This document shows positions 47,664-57,645 of a stretch of DNA of 64,000 nucleotides, piece after piece. The first letter of the stretch is position 1; every line of letters begins with the position of its first letter. The position numbers and the translations under genes were made by a program. The DNA is from Anastrepha obliqua (Eukaryota; Arthropoda; Insecta; Diptera; Tephritidae): contig NC_072893.1 in assembly GCF_027943255.1 (NCBI RefSeq), forward strand, positions 2,232,001-2,296,000, written 5' to 3'. The notes below the pieces were generated by a model. The model did no database searches and had not been told where the DNA came from. It was given only the letters and a program-made list of their open reading frames with translations.

Positions 47664-48907
47664 GGGTTGCCCATATTCGACAGACACATGGGTAAGACTC
47701 CGTCAGAAAATATGAGATTTGCAAGTGGTCTTTCGATTTCTTTGAAACTTTGGGAAATATTAGTTCTAGGTAAGATACATTCGAGCCTAAAAGGATTTTG
47801 AAAAAATTTCAAAATTGAGTCATCTACGCCATGTTGAAAATCGGGACCCTGTTTTTTTCAAAAATCAATATTTCTTGAACCGTTGGATGGATTTCAATGC
47901 AATTTACAGAGAATATAGAAACAAATAAGTAGTTTAAATTAGTATTATGTTAAAAAAAAAATTTCGAAATTTTGACCAAAAAAATGTCAAAAAAATTTTT
48001 TGAATCAATTTTTAGTTGCTTTGGCCTGTTTTTTAGATTTTCTGTTATACACGTAACGATTCCTTATGATTTAACCTTTATTTTGAAAAAAAAAATTTAT
48101 GGTGTCTATAATAGTTCTCGAGATATTGCGATTTTAGTGGAAGCGCGCACCGTGAAGTTCGCGGTTACGCAGCGCGGGAGTAGAAAAACGCGCACAGACC
48201 TGCAGCAGTCTGCTCCAGTCACTTCATACAGGAACACATAACGCAGCGCGAACCGTGCGTGCGTACGCGAACCGTGCATGCGCGCTTCCACTAAAATCGC
48301 AATATCTCGAGAACTATTATAGACACCATAATTTTTTTTTTTTCAAAATAAAGGTTAAATCATAAGGAATCGTTACGTGTATAACAGAAAATCTAAAAAA
48401 CAGGCCAAACCAACTAAAAATTGATTCAAAAAATTTTTTTGACTTTTTTTTGGTGAAAATTTCGAAATTTGTTTTTTAACATAATACTAATTTAAACTAC
48501 TTATTTGTTTCTATATTCTCTGTAAATTGCATTGAAATCCATCCAACGGTTCAAGAAATATTGATTTTTGAAAAAAACAGGGTCCCGATTTTCAACATGG
48601 CGTAGATGACTCAATTTTGAAAATTTTTCAAAATCCTTTTAGGCTCGAATGTATCTTACCTAGAACTAATATTTCCCAAAGTTTCAAAGAAATCGAAAGA
48701 CCACTTGCAAATCTCATATTTTCTGACGGAGTCTTACCCACATGTGTTTTTTTTTTAAATCAAAGAAAAACACAATTTTTTTGATGTTGACGATAACAAT
48801 AATTTTATTTGGTTCAAGTAGATTTGTTGACATCACTTTTTGAATATGATATATATGGGCAACCCTGTAGTTGGTTGTCAGATGGGTCCGTCGAATATGG
48901 GCAACCC
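47664..48907. mobile_element. Large fold-back (palindromic) element
   Basis: The left arm 47684-48148 (465 bp) and right arm 48280-48747 (468 bp) are near-perfect inverted copies, separated by a 131 bp GC-richer spacer (48149-48279). A further outer pair, GGGTTGCCCATATTCGAC at 47664-47681 and its inverse at 48890-48907, shows that the palindrome extends outwards. The right side carries about 140 bp (48748-48889) not present on the left, with another GGGCAACCCTGTAG. The arms contain no protein motif; open frames crossing the spacer are by-products. The structure is that of a fold-back or doubled MITE. The superfamily is unknown to me, and no clear target duplication is visible. Confidence 0.85.
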
Positions 48908-48909
48908 AG

Positions 48910-49667
48910 TAGTTATATAACAACACGAAAAATGAGGCTTACCCTGTTAAAGTGTGATGTTTTTATGCATACATTTAATTTGGTTTGTGCAATGATTTGT
49001 GTTCAGATATAGCGGTGATATAATACATAATACGATGGGGAGATAAAACCTTAGGTAAAAAAAAACATGTAAATTATTAACGCTTACGACGAAAACAATT
49101 TGTATGCCCGGGTATTAGCCAGTAAGTAAGTTTTACTAAGATTTGAAAACACTTCTTTATTTCTATGACATCAAGTAAAATATTATCAATATGTGATTGC
49201 AGATTTAATGAGTCTGAGTGACTGTAAAGTTTTAAATGATTAAAAAAATGTATTGTTTAAATTTTAAATATATTTATTGAAATAGTATCATTTCAAGCTA
49301 GGCATCCAGCTTGTGACACGATTATTTTCTTTCTTATGTCTTACATACTACGTACAAGCGTTTTTATAGTAATTTTTGTCAATGCAATCCAATAACAATT
49401 TTTCGGTGTTTACTTGTGTAATATGATTCTAGCATTCACGCGCCGCACATAAAATAATTACGTTAGCTATGTTTGCGTTTACTTTCAAGTGTAATGAACC
49501 TTTTAAGAAATATGATACTCTATTTAAACGGCACAGCACAGTGAATGCATAAGTGGACAATAAATTAAAAACCAAAAACAAAATGTTTATGAATATTAAT
49601 GTTAAGGTATATCCGACTTATAATCATACTACATGACTCCTAACTTGTAAATTTTCAAATCATCAAG
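48910..49667. other. AT-rich DNA, no gene seen
   Basis: Nothing was recognised between the fold-back element and the next DD41D copy. Confidence 0.45.
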
Positions 49668-50582
49668 TAAAGGGTTTTCCAATAACAGGTGTTATTTTGA
49701 ATAGCCCGCCATTTCGATAGATGTCACTTTTAAAGCTGTCATTTTTTGATATTTGACAAGTAGAAATTACGCCATTAATAAAAATGGAACGATAAGCGCT
49801 CAAAAAACGCATTGAATTTATTAAAATTCACTATAAAAATCGTGAAAATTTGGCAGAGACATTCGTAAAACTCGAACATTTTTGGGTCTTCGAGAAGCAC
49901 CTTGTCGAATGGCAATACAGAAATTGGTGAAAAAAGCTGTTGGGACAAGTTAGTGATGTGAAGAATAAAACCCGTGCTCGTCGCTTCAGAATAGCCGAAA
50001 ATATTGCTGTTGCAGCCGAAAGTGTTGAAGAAGAAAACCCAGGTTTGTCCATTCCTCGTCGTTCTTTGGAATTAGGAACTCCACAAACGAACTGGGTCTT
50101 AAGGCTTATAAAGTCCAGTTAACACAAGAACTAAAGCCGGCCGATCATTAACAACGTCGTGTCTTTGCTGATTGGGTCATTGAAATGCAAGAAACTGATC
50201 CGGAATTCCATCGGAAAATCATCTTGAGTGATGAGGCCCATTTTCACCTCGATGGCTTCGTCAACAAGCAAAATTGTCAAATCTGGGGCTCAGAAACTAC
50301 AAGAGTTATTGTTGACTATCCTCACTGTGTGTGACTGTTTGGTGCGGTTTATGGTCCGGTGGAGTCATTGGACCTTACTTTTTCGAAAATTAAGCTGGAG
50401 CAACAGTTGCGGTGAATGGATTGCGCTATCAAGAGATTATTAACGATTTTGTATGGCCGGAATTGGGTGGTATTTATCTGGACAACTTTTATTTTCAACA
50501 AGACGGCGCTACGTGCCACACAAGCAACGAAACCATTGATCTTTTACGGGAATAACACCTCTTATTGGAAAACCCCTTATAA
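49668..50582 (+). pseudogene. DD41D mariner-type element with both ends, catalytic region deleted
   Basis: The left end AAGGGTTTTCCAATAACAGG (about 49670) is matched inversely by AAGGGGTTTTCCAATAAGAG at the right (to about 50579); TA lies at or near each edge. The transposase reads ALKKRIEFIKIHYKNRENLA, KTRTFLGLREAPCRMAIQKL, RRFRIAENIAVAAESVEEEN, LKAYKVQLTQELKPADH, IILSDEAHFHLDGFVNKQNC, VTVWCGLWSGGVIGPYFFEN, and FYFQQDGATCHTSNETIDLL, with stops and shifts throughout. It then passes directly into the right inverted repeat, so the third catalytic aspartate and C-terminus are gone. The ends differ from those at 23837-24744, marking a separate DD41D subfamily. Confidence 0.85.
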
Positions 50583-50849
50583 TAACGCTGGTTACATCAA
50601 AACTGGTGCTAGAATGTCTTGATAAGCTGAATATCTTAAGCCAGAACAACCAGGGATATACTATATCCTATGGGAATTATTGGGAACAAAACAGAACAGA
50701 AAAATCTGCCAAGAAAGAGGCGACCTTCTCATTTATATGAACATAGGCCACTTTGTGGCCTACGAAAAAGGTAATTTATCCTCTCTTACACAGAAGGTAG
50801 AGGAAAGACGACGAAAACAATTTATCGAGTCTTATGCAATCAAAATTAA

Positions 50850-51330
50850 GAATAGGTAGCTTTAACCTTACCCTACTGCATTGAGACCAATAGCCGACAC
50901 CTCGGCCTGATAAGACGGTTGCGAAGTCTGGATGTTGGAATCAAATGAAGCCGATCTATTAATTTGTTTCGAAAGAAGATTCTCATAAAAATACATGGCC
51001 CTGTACGATTTGAAGATGATACCTACTGCATTCGGTACAATGACGAGTTATACGCACTTATCAGAGGTGCAAACATTATGAGCGCAAAATAATCTGGTAA
51101 AGCCAAGGAATTCGATAGCACGGTCACATTGCGCGAATGAGCAACGATAGGAGTGTAAAAAAGATCTTCGAAACAGCCGACGGAAAAAAGAGGTCGGCAG
51201 AGAAAAAGATGGAGAGATGATATGGAAGACGACTTAAGAACTATGGGTATATCTGATGTCAAAAGAAAAGCTGAAAATCGAGTGACATGGAGGCGAATTG
51301 GAACGGAAGTAATGGAACTGTGATGCCTTG
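50850..51330 (+). pseudogene. Non-LTR retrotransposon C-terminus
   Basis: In shifting frames the plus strand reads SDGCEVWMLESNEADL-like, CFERRF, IHGPVRFEDDTYCIRYNDEL, YALIRG, RWHGHIARMSNDRSVKKIFE, and a basic KRSAEKKMERW then NWNGS stretch. The order (E-x-W-T, FERK-LRKI-GP, YNDELY, RWxGHxxRM, GRPxxRW) is that of the tail of RTE-like/CFDP2-type reverse transcriptases. It ends in GATGATGATGATTA, a likely simple-repeat tail. It is a different family from the copies with (AAG)n tails. Confidence 0.65.
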
Positions 51331-53814
51331 ATGATGATGATTACTTGTGATCAATTATTGCTGTTACTGTTACTAGTTTAAGTTAATTGATTTTAGTTAA
51401 AGTCAATTATGTAATTATTTGCATTATTTGATAAATAAGAAATGAAATTATTGAAATATTTTTGTTAGATAGTTTTTCTTCGCACTTCAAGGCATGGGTT
51501 ATTTTATTGAAATATGTTTTGCGAATTTAACCATAAAATCTCTTATCGACACTTTTGGTTTCAATTGCCACGAAATCCACTTTGAGTTAACTTTTTTTCA
51601 AATTCTGTTCCAAAAATATAAAATGTACAATAGATGTAAAATTTTGAGAATTGTTTTATGATTAAATTGTCTGCGCAAATACGTACATACGTATGCATAG
51701 GTATATCACTCATACTCATTTACTTATGTAAGCACTTATATGCATATACATATACAATATATTATTATATAATAAACTTACATACACACACATACATATT
51801 TATATGCATATAAATCAATGGTGGGTAATTAGCAATGCAAAAAGGAAGCCAACACAAAAAGTCCTGAGCTAATGACATACTTCTGCCCATTTCAATATTC
51901 GTTAAGAGCGCAAAAACAAAACCAAACAAAAAGCAAGAAATCAAAAAAGTGTACCTAATGATAACAACAACAACGTGCAACGCCAGGGGATTTGTCACAA
52001 AAAAGGGGTTGATTGCAGTGACTGCACCCTTTTCTCTGCATTTGCCCTGAGAGTGAACACAAAACGGACACGTCGCGGTGCATGCGTTATGGGCGGAGAT
52101 GTGGATGAGGATGTGAATGTACATAAATGCGAATGTGGCCCTGCCGAGACCTATGAAATGTCGTGCGTATTATTGTGTCTAAGCGTTAATATTGTTCTTG
52201 TTCTTGTTTTTGTTTTTGTTGCTGTTGCTACTGTTGTTGTCCGTGTTTATCGTTATGTGATGCGCTGGCATTATTAATTCTGATGTTAAGTACGCATTGA
52301 GCGGCGTTTTTCATTTTCATAACTCATAACTGGTAATCCTTTACGATGCCGCGCACATTGTTGTTGCTGTCGTTACGCTCATTGTTGCTTGGCAGCTTGA
52401 ACAAGCTTTGAAATATGAAGCCGACAAGGATTTAATAATTGCTCCATATGTACGAGCGTGTGTGTGAAAGGGATCGAGTAGCGGAAATCACCCTTTCGCG
52501 TTTCGCCTTTCGATGTGACGTGCACCCACTGCTCCTGTTGGATAGGGTTGTTGTTGTGCTACTGTCGAAAGCTATAATGAATATGCCACCGCTGATGTTC
52601 CGTACGTGTGAGCCCGGTATGGTGGTGGTTCGTCATCTTCTCAATGACAACATTCAACATTCATTATGCGCAAATTATAATAAGTTGCGCGCACACAAAA
52701 ACTCATACAAACACGTGTATTTTTGTTTACGCTCGCATACGCGATATTATATGCAAACAATCAACAACAACAGCAACAACACATGAAGAGTGGAGAGGGG
52801 CATGGCTAGCCGGCCAATGTTGTACGGCCATGAGAAAATGGCACTGAGGACATTATTAATAAAAATCCACACTCGACATCAACAGTAAAATAATAAAAAA
52901 AAAAATTACAACCAACAGTCATCAAGGAAATGCATTGTTTGTTGAGATGTATTTTTGTTGTTGTTTTTATACTATTAATGGTGCTCAAAAGCACACAATG
53001 ATCAGCCCCCGTAATTTATTCAGTTGCATTCATGTGATTCAACCTGACGATTATCCCAGTTCTTATACACAAGTATGTATATTATGTATGTGTGCGTCGG
53101 TGCTGTTGCGTCCAGCAGTAGCTAACATAATATTACTACTACACTGCATGCATGTATGTGTGAGTATATTAGCGCTGTGAATGATGGCAGTAGCGAATAC
53201 TTTCAGTTTTGGGGAACGCCAACACTTTTCGGCCAAGTTGTAAAAAACTTCCACTGAAAATTTTAGGTTTTTATATGTTTTAATTAATTAAGTAATTATT
53301 TATTAATTTTAATTAATTCAAATATTTATTTATTAACTAAAATAATTAATTAATTATTTTAAATTTAAATTTTGAAAATTGTATCAGTGTCGCTAAGTTG
53401 CTTAACTCAAAGTAAGGATTTTGCGTTTCGCCAACTACTAAGCCTTGATTTTAGCGCTTTAAGTTTTGCCTTTCTTTAATTTGATTCGTAACGAACTTCC
53501 TCAACTACACTAAGCGAAATAGCTTCTTTACATGGGACACGGAACAAACTATTTTTGTTTTTATAATAAAATAATTAAAGGTTGAACCTTTTTATTCTTC
53601 GGCGTAATAGAAGAAACAAAAGTAAGAATAAAACATGTGAATAGATTTATTTCGGCCTTTTATTGTCAAAATTTAATCATTTTCAAGGGCGTAAAAGGAA
53701 GTTGATATATGGGACACAACTAATATTGAGCCTAGGAAACTTATAAACCTTAAGAAAACAATATAAAATAATATTTAATAGCTTGTATGCCCGATCGGGC
53801 ATTGGTTCGATTTT
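51331..53814. other. Intergenic DNA, no gene seen
   Basis: CAA/GTT-rich runs lie at about 51965, 52195-52240 and 52760. A 100 bp block at 53278-53372 is almost purely TTAATTAATT-like. Overlapping frames on both strands have no domains. It may be host regulatory DNA, but this is not demonstrable here. Confidence 0.5.
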
Positions 53815-54130
53815 TGCCATTGCCATTCGTCATCCCAGAACTTAAAATTATAATAGGCGAATTCGAGTCTAGCTCTTTGTGGCGTGGTGTACGCTTCAGT
53901 TTAGCTGCCTTATATTGTTATTTTAAATTTGGGTATTCGCTCAAAATTTGATGTATTCTTCTCTTCGAAACATTGGGAGAAAGTTCACATCAAATTCGGT
54001 TGACAGTTAACCGTCTTATAATATCTCCCTCTTACACCTGTCGTCAATCTTAGGCTTTCGACCAGTTGTTTTAATTTTTTCCATAAATAATACATCAGCA
54101 TTTTTCAAAAAGTTGTTCATAGTATTTTTA
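53815..54130 (-). pseudogene. Tc1/Tc3-like transposase N-terminal half remnant
   Basis: The minus strand reads MEKIKTTGRKPKIDDRCKRE, RRLTVNRI, LSPNVSKRRIHQILSEYPNL, LKRTPRH, then ARLEFAYYNFKFWDDEW. The order (GRKP-DR-IxRxV, then RRxxxxHKxxRLxFAxxxxxWDxEW) is that of Tc1/Tc3-type transposases up to just before the first catalytic motif. Several frame shifts and one stop are present. Confidence 0.5.
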
Positions 54131-54449
54131 TTTTGAGACTGCCGATTCAGTCCCTAAGCTAGAAAAGGGCGCTACTCTCCTCGGTAGCTGCATTCCTCTT
54201 GGCATAGTGTCCTAAAAAGTTATTTTCCACGCATGAAAATTATTGTTTTGTTAATGAAAACTACTTAATTTAACTTAAGGAATCTTTTAAATTGCAAAAT
54301 GTGTGTAAAAATATCGCGCAGCAACGCCTAAAAGGAAAAATAATTTAAAAGTAAGGTTAGTTCGTACACACATTTGAATACAAGAAAATATTATGCAGCT
54401 ATTTTTGAAGAAAAATTATGGTTGGTTGGTTGGTTGGTTTGTCCCACAT

Positions 54450-55445
54450 GGGTTGGCGAATAAGTTTATAGCGTTTTCATATTTTCTTTTATTTTACAAC
54501 AATTTTTTTGCTATTTGGCAAAGAATAAATATTCATTGGAAAGAACTCTTGCTACTCTACAAAACTGTGTTAATTGTATATTTGAGTTATTTAATTTTTT
54601 ATTAGTTTTGAGACTTAGAAATGGAAAACCCAACAGAAAAAGATGAACAATTCCGACACCTCCTCTTCTTTACTTTTCATCGAGGCCAAAAAGCTGCCGA
54701 AGCAGCCCGGGACATTTGCGACATTGCGTGTATGGAGAAGCTGTCATAGACGAGTCTACAGCACGCACATGGTTTGCAAAGTTTAAAAATGGCGAATTTG
54801 ATGTCGATGACACGTCTTGCAGCGGAAGGCCTTCTGAATTCGATGAAGGACGTCTCAAATCACTTTTGAAGGAGAACGGTCACCAAACCAGTCGTGAATT
54901 GGCAAAAAAACTGAACTAAGATCATAAAACGATTTTCAATTACCTTCATTCAATGGAATTTAACGAAAACTTGGGAGCCTGGGTGCTTCACGAGCTCAAC
55001 GAAAAAAAAAGAAAGTCGCCCTCAATTTGCTTCTCAGCATCTCGCCTGTCATCGAGCAACATGCGGTCATAAACTTTTTCTGTACCGAATCGTCACGAGA
55101 GATGAGAAATGATGCCTATACATTAATATGAAGGAAAGGAAGGAGTGGATGGCTCCAGCAGATACACCAAAGCCGAGAGTCAAGCCACTGGGACTGGGAG
55201 GGCATTGTGCACTGGGAAATGCTCGAAAAGAATGCAACGGTCAACAAGGAGCTCTACATTGCCCAGCTACACCGCGTGAATGAGGCTATTCGACTGAAAA
55301 GACCTGAACGACATGGTCAAACCATACACCTTTACGACAACACCAAAAGCTCGATTGCGAGGCCCTTCAGCATCCGCCGTATTCTCCGGACCTTGCACCT
55401 ACCGATTACCATCTTTTCCACAAAATGTTTCAACAAATTATATAC
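54450..55445 (+). pseudogene. Mariner (cecropia/mellifera-like) transposase, decayed
   Basis: A mariner-type left end, GGGTTGGCGAATAAGTTTAT, starts at about 54450. The transposase begins at 54621 (MENPTEKDEQFRHLLFFTFH, RGQKAAEAARDIC) and continues VYGEAVIDESTARTWFAKFK, GEFDVDDTSCSGRPSEFDE, LKENGHQTSRELAKKLN with a premature stop. Then come LGAWVLHELNE, FLYRIVTRDEK, where RDEK replaces the catalytic GDEK context and a stop replaces W, a scrambled middle, and HPPYSPDLAPTDYHLF near 55385 with the third aspartate. It ends in AT-rich DNA near 55445 and no right inverted repeat was found. Confidence 0.8.
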
Positions 55446-55614
55446 TATATTACATACTTTGTTTCTTTTAATAATACCGTTATTTTTTTATGACTTTTTC
55501 TCGTTTTTGCTCACCTTCATTCTTTTTTGTTATAATTGAACGGTTAGCGAACTCAGAAAAAAAAAATTAATAATAATAAAATAATTAAATATAATTACGA
55601 TTTCCTCTTTTCAA

Positions 55615-55929
55615 GGCACTAAACAATTACAAACAAAGCTGGATTTTAAAATCTAAGCCCAAGTTTGGGCGCCCACGAACACTATCAGTCCGAGAGCGTA
55701 GCAAGGTTAAGGTTAATCCTCGAATTGCATCATAAAAAATTATTGAAAACGTAAACCAAACATTTAATAATATTTTTTGGGTGGGAACGGCTAGAAACGT
55801 TTTACGTAAAGTTGGATACTATGGCAGAGTCGTTCGACGAAAGGCGTTTATTTCGCTTGTGAACAGAAGAAAGCGCATTGAATTTGCTAATAATTACCTA
55901 CATAAATAAGCTTCCAGAGTCTTGGAATA
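55615..55929 (+). pseudogene. Tc1-family transposase, left part (split by mariner)
   Basis: The plus strand reads SWILKSKPKFGRPRTLSVRE, ERSKV, FWVGTARNVLRKVGYYGRVV and RRKAFISLVNRRKRIEFANN, then SWNN at the break. This is the helix-turn-helix/GRPR half of a Tc1 transposase. It continues at 57209 on the far side of the mariner element. Confidence 0.8.
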
Positions 55930-55931
55930 AT

Positions 55932-57208
55932 GGACTATGAATAAGTTCGTGCGGTTTTTTTCGAAATTTGAAACTATTGACGTAAAATGGTTACAAATTT
56001 AATATTCAAAGTATTGTCCATCGCTTACTACTACTTTTTCCCATCTTTCTGGCAATTCACGGATTCCCTTTGTGAAAAATTCGGTCGGTTTTGCCGCAAT
56101 CCACGAATCGATCCATTTTTTGACTTCATCGTAATTACGGAAGTGCTGGTCAGCCAGGCCATGTTGCATCGATCGGAAGAGATAGTAATCGGATGACGCA
56201 AGGTCTGGACTATACGGCGGGTGGGGTAGGACATCCCATTTGAGCGTTTCTAAGTATGTTTTGACCACTTGTGCAACATGTGGCCAAGCATTGTCATGTT
56301 GCAAAATAACTTTGTCGTGTCTATCGGCGTATTGCGGCCGTTTTTCTCGCAGTGCTCGGCTCAAACGCATCAATTGTCGTCGGTAGACATCCCCCGTAAT
56401 CGTTTCATTCGGTTTCAGTAGCTCATAATACACAACACCCAGCTGGTCCCACCAGATACACAGCATAACCTTCAGGCCATGAATATTCTGCGCCGACGTC
56501 GATATTGAAGCATGGCCAGGGTATCCATACGTTGCCCGACGTTTTGGATTGTCGTAATGGACCCACTTTTCATCGCCAGTCACAATTCGATGCAAAAAAC
56601 CCTTTCTTTTGTGCCGTTGAAGCAGTTGTTCGCATGCCATAAAACGGCGTTCAACGTCTCTTGGCTTCAATTCATACGGCACCCAATGGCCTACCTTTCG
56701 GATCATTCCCATGGCTTTTAAACGTTTGGAAATGGTTGATTGATCAACTCCCAAAGTTTTTGCAACCTCTTCTTGCGTTTGAGCCGGATCTTGATCGAGC
56801 AATTCCTCCAATTCGGTATCCATGAACTTTGGCGGCGCACCCTCGCGTTCTTCGTCTTCCAAGCCAAAATCACCACTTTTAAAGCGTGCAAACCACTTCT
56901 GGCACGTTCGCTCAGCTAGAGCATGCTCACCATAAACTTCCACCAAGATACGATGACTTTCGGCTGCTTTTTTCTTCATATTAAAATAATGAAGAAGAAT
57001 TCCCCGCAAAAACACATTATTTGGCACGAAATTCGACATTTTCAAGTGTGGTAAAAATATTGTTGTTTACGCTTCAAATAAAAAACTTATACTGACGTTT
57101 GTGCCTTACGACAGTAGCTCTCCAATGAATGTTTGGAAATGTGGATCGATGGAATAATAATCAAGTTACGCCATCTGTTGTAAAACCGCACGAACTTATT
57201 CATAGTCC
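55932..57208 (-). mobile_element. Complete mariner element (1277 bp), apparently intact
   Basis: Perfect 27 bp inverted repeats start GGACTATGAATAAGTTCGTG, at 55932-55958 on the plus strand and 57182-57208 on the minus strand. The flanks read TAAT on both sides (55928-55931 and 57209-57212). Removing the element and one flank copy rejoins the interrupted Tc1 frame (SWNN then IFF). Mariners duplicate TA; here the match is four bases, by chance or because the left end lies two bases further out. The total length is normal for an active mariner. Confidence 0.95.
55999..57039 (-). CDS. Mariner transposase, full length (mauritiana/Mos1-like)
   Basis: The frame is uninterrupted for 346 residues from the second methionine (MSNFVPNNVF, chosen because Mos1-type proteins start MSxFVPN; an upstream in-frame ATG at 57045 adds two residues). 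It has two N-terminal helix-turn-helix regions (AERTCQKWFARFKSGDFG and EEVAKTLGVDQSTISKRLKA), the linker WVPYELKPRDVERR, and three catalytic aspartates in IVTGDEKWVHYDN, ILQHDNAWPHVA and YSPDLASSDYYLF. The last two are separated by 34 residues (DD34D). The C-terminus, ELPERWEKVVVSDGQYFEY, is complete. The enzyme would cut and paste the element at TA sites in the nucleus. Nothing in the sequence shows a defect. Activity is inferred, not shown. Confidence 0.93.
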   Translation of the reverse strand: MSNFVPNNVFLRGILLHYFNMKKKAAESHRILVEVYGEHALAERTCQKWFARFKSGDFGLEDEEREGAPPKFMDTELEELLDQDPAQTQEEVAKTLGVDQSTISKRLKAMGMIRKVGHWVPYELKPRDVERRFMACEQLLQRHKRKGFLHRIVTGDEKWVHYDNPKRRATYGYPGHASISTSAQNIHGLKVMLCIWWDQLGVVYYELLKPNETITGDVYRRQLMRLSRALREKRPQYADRHDKVILQHDNAWPHVAQVVKTYLETLKWDVLPHPPYSPDLASSDYYLFRSMQHGLADQHFRNYDEVKKWIDSWIAAKPTEFFTKGIRELPERWEKVVVSDGQYFEY

Positions 57209-57645
57209 TAATATTTTTTTCAGGCAAAAGTAAATTTTATATTTTTGGAAGAGGTCGTCAAATTATTTGGCGCAAATCATACAATGCTCTTGAGAAACAA
57301 AATCTTGGTCATAAAGCCAAACACGGCGGTGGTGGAAATATGATGTGGGTATGAATGGCGGCAAGTGGTGTGGATCTGTTAGAATTTATTGAATCAACAA
57401 CGGATAAATGGGGGGTATTTGAACATTTAAAAAAAAAATGTGAAACAGAGTGCCGAAAATCGGGGTTTATCAAGAAAGTTTTGGTTCCAACAAGATAATG
57501 CTATTAAGCATCAGTTAGAAAAAATGTCCCAGAGGCTTTAGGAAATATTATACGGGCAGAATGGACTAATATTACAACTGAGGAAGCAGAGAAATTAGTA
57601 AACTCAATGTTAAATGGATTGATTGAAGTCCTAAAATGTCATGGC
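57209..57645 (+). pseudogene. Tc1-family transposase, right part (split by mariner)
   Basis: It continues 55615-55929: SGKSKFYIFGRGRQIIWRK, HKAKHGGGGNMMWV with a stop where WG is expected, AASGVDLLEFIESTTDKWG, KFWFQQDNAIKHQ (second aspartate), a deletion removing the final-glutamate region, then AEKLVNSMLNGLIEVLKCHG, the usual C-terminal helix. Stops and shifts show that the Tc1 was already decaying, or has decayed since, in addition to being cut by the mariner. Confidence 0.8.

Noticed and set aside
48106..48291. Open frames across the fold-back spacer
   Set aside because: They arise from the palindrome and its GC-richer loop; there is no protein motif.
56512..56721. Plus-strand frame inside the mariner element
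   Set aside because: It is antisense to the intact transposase.
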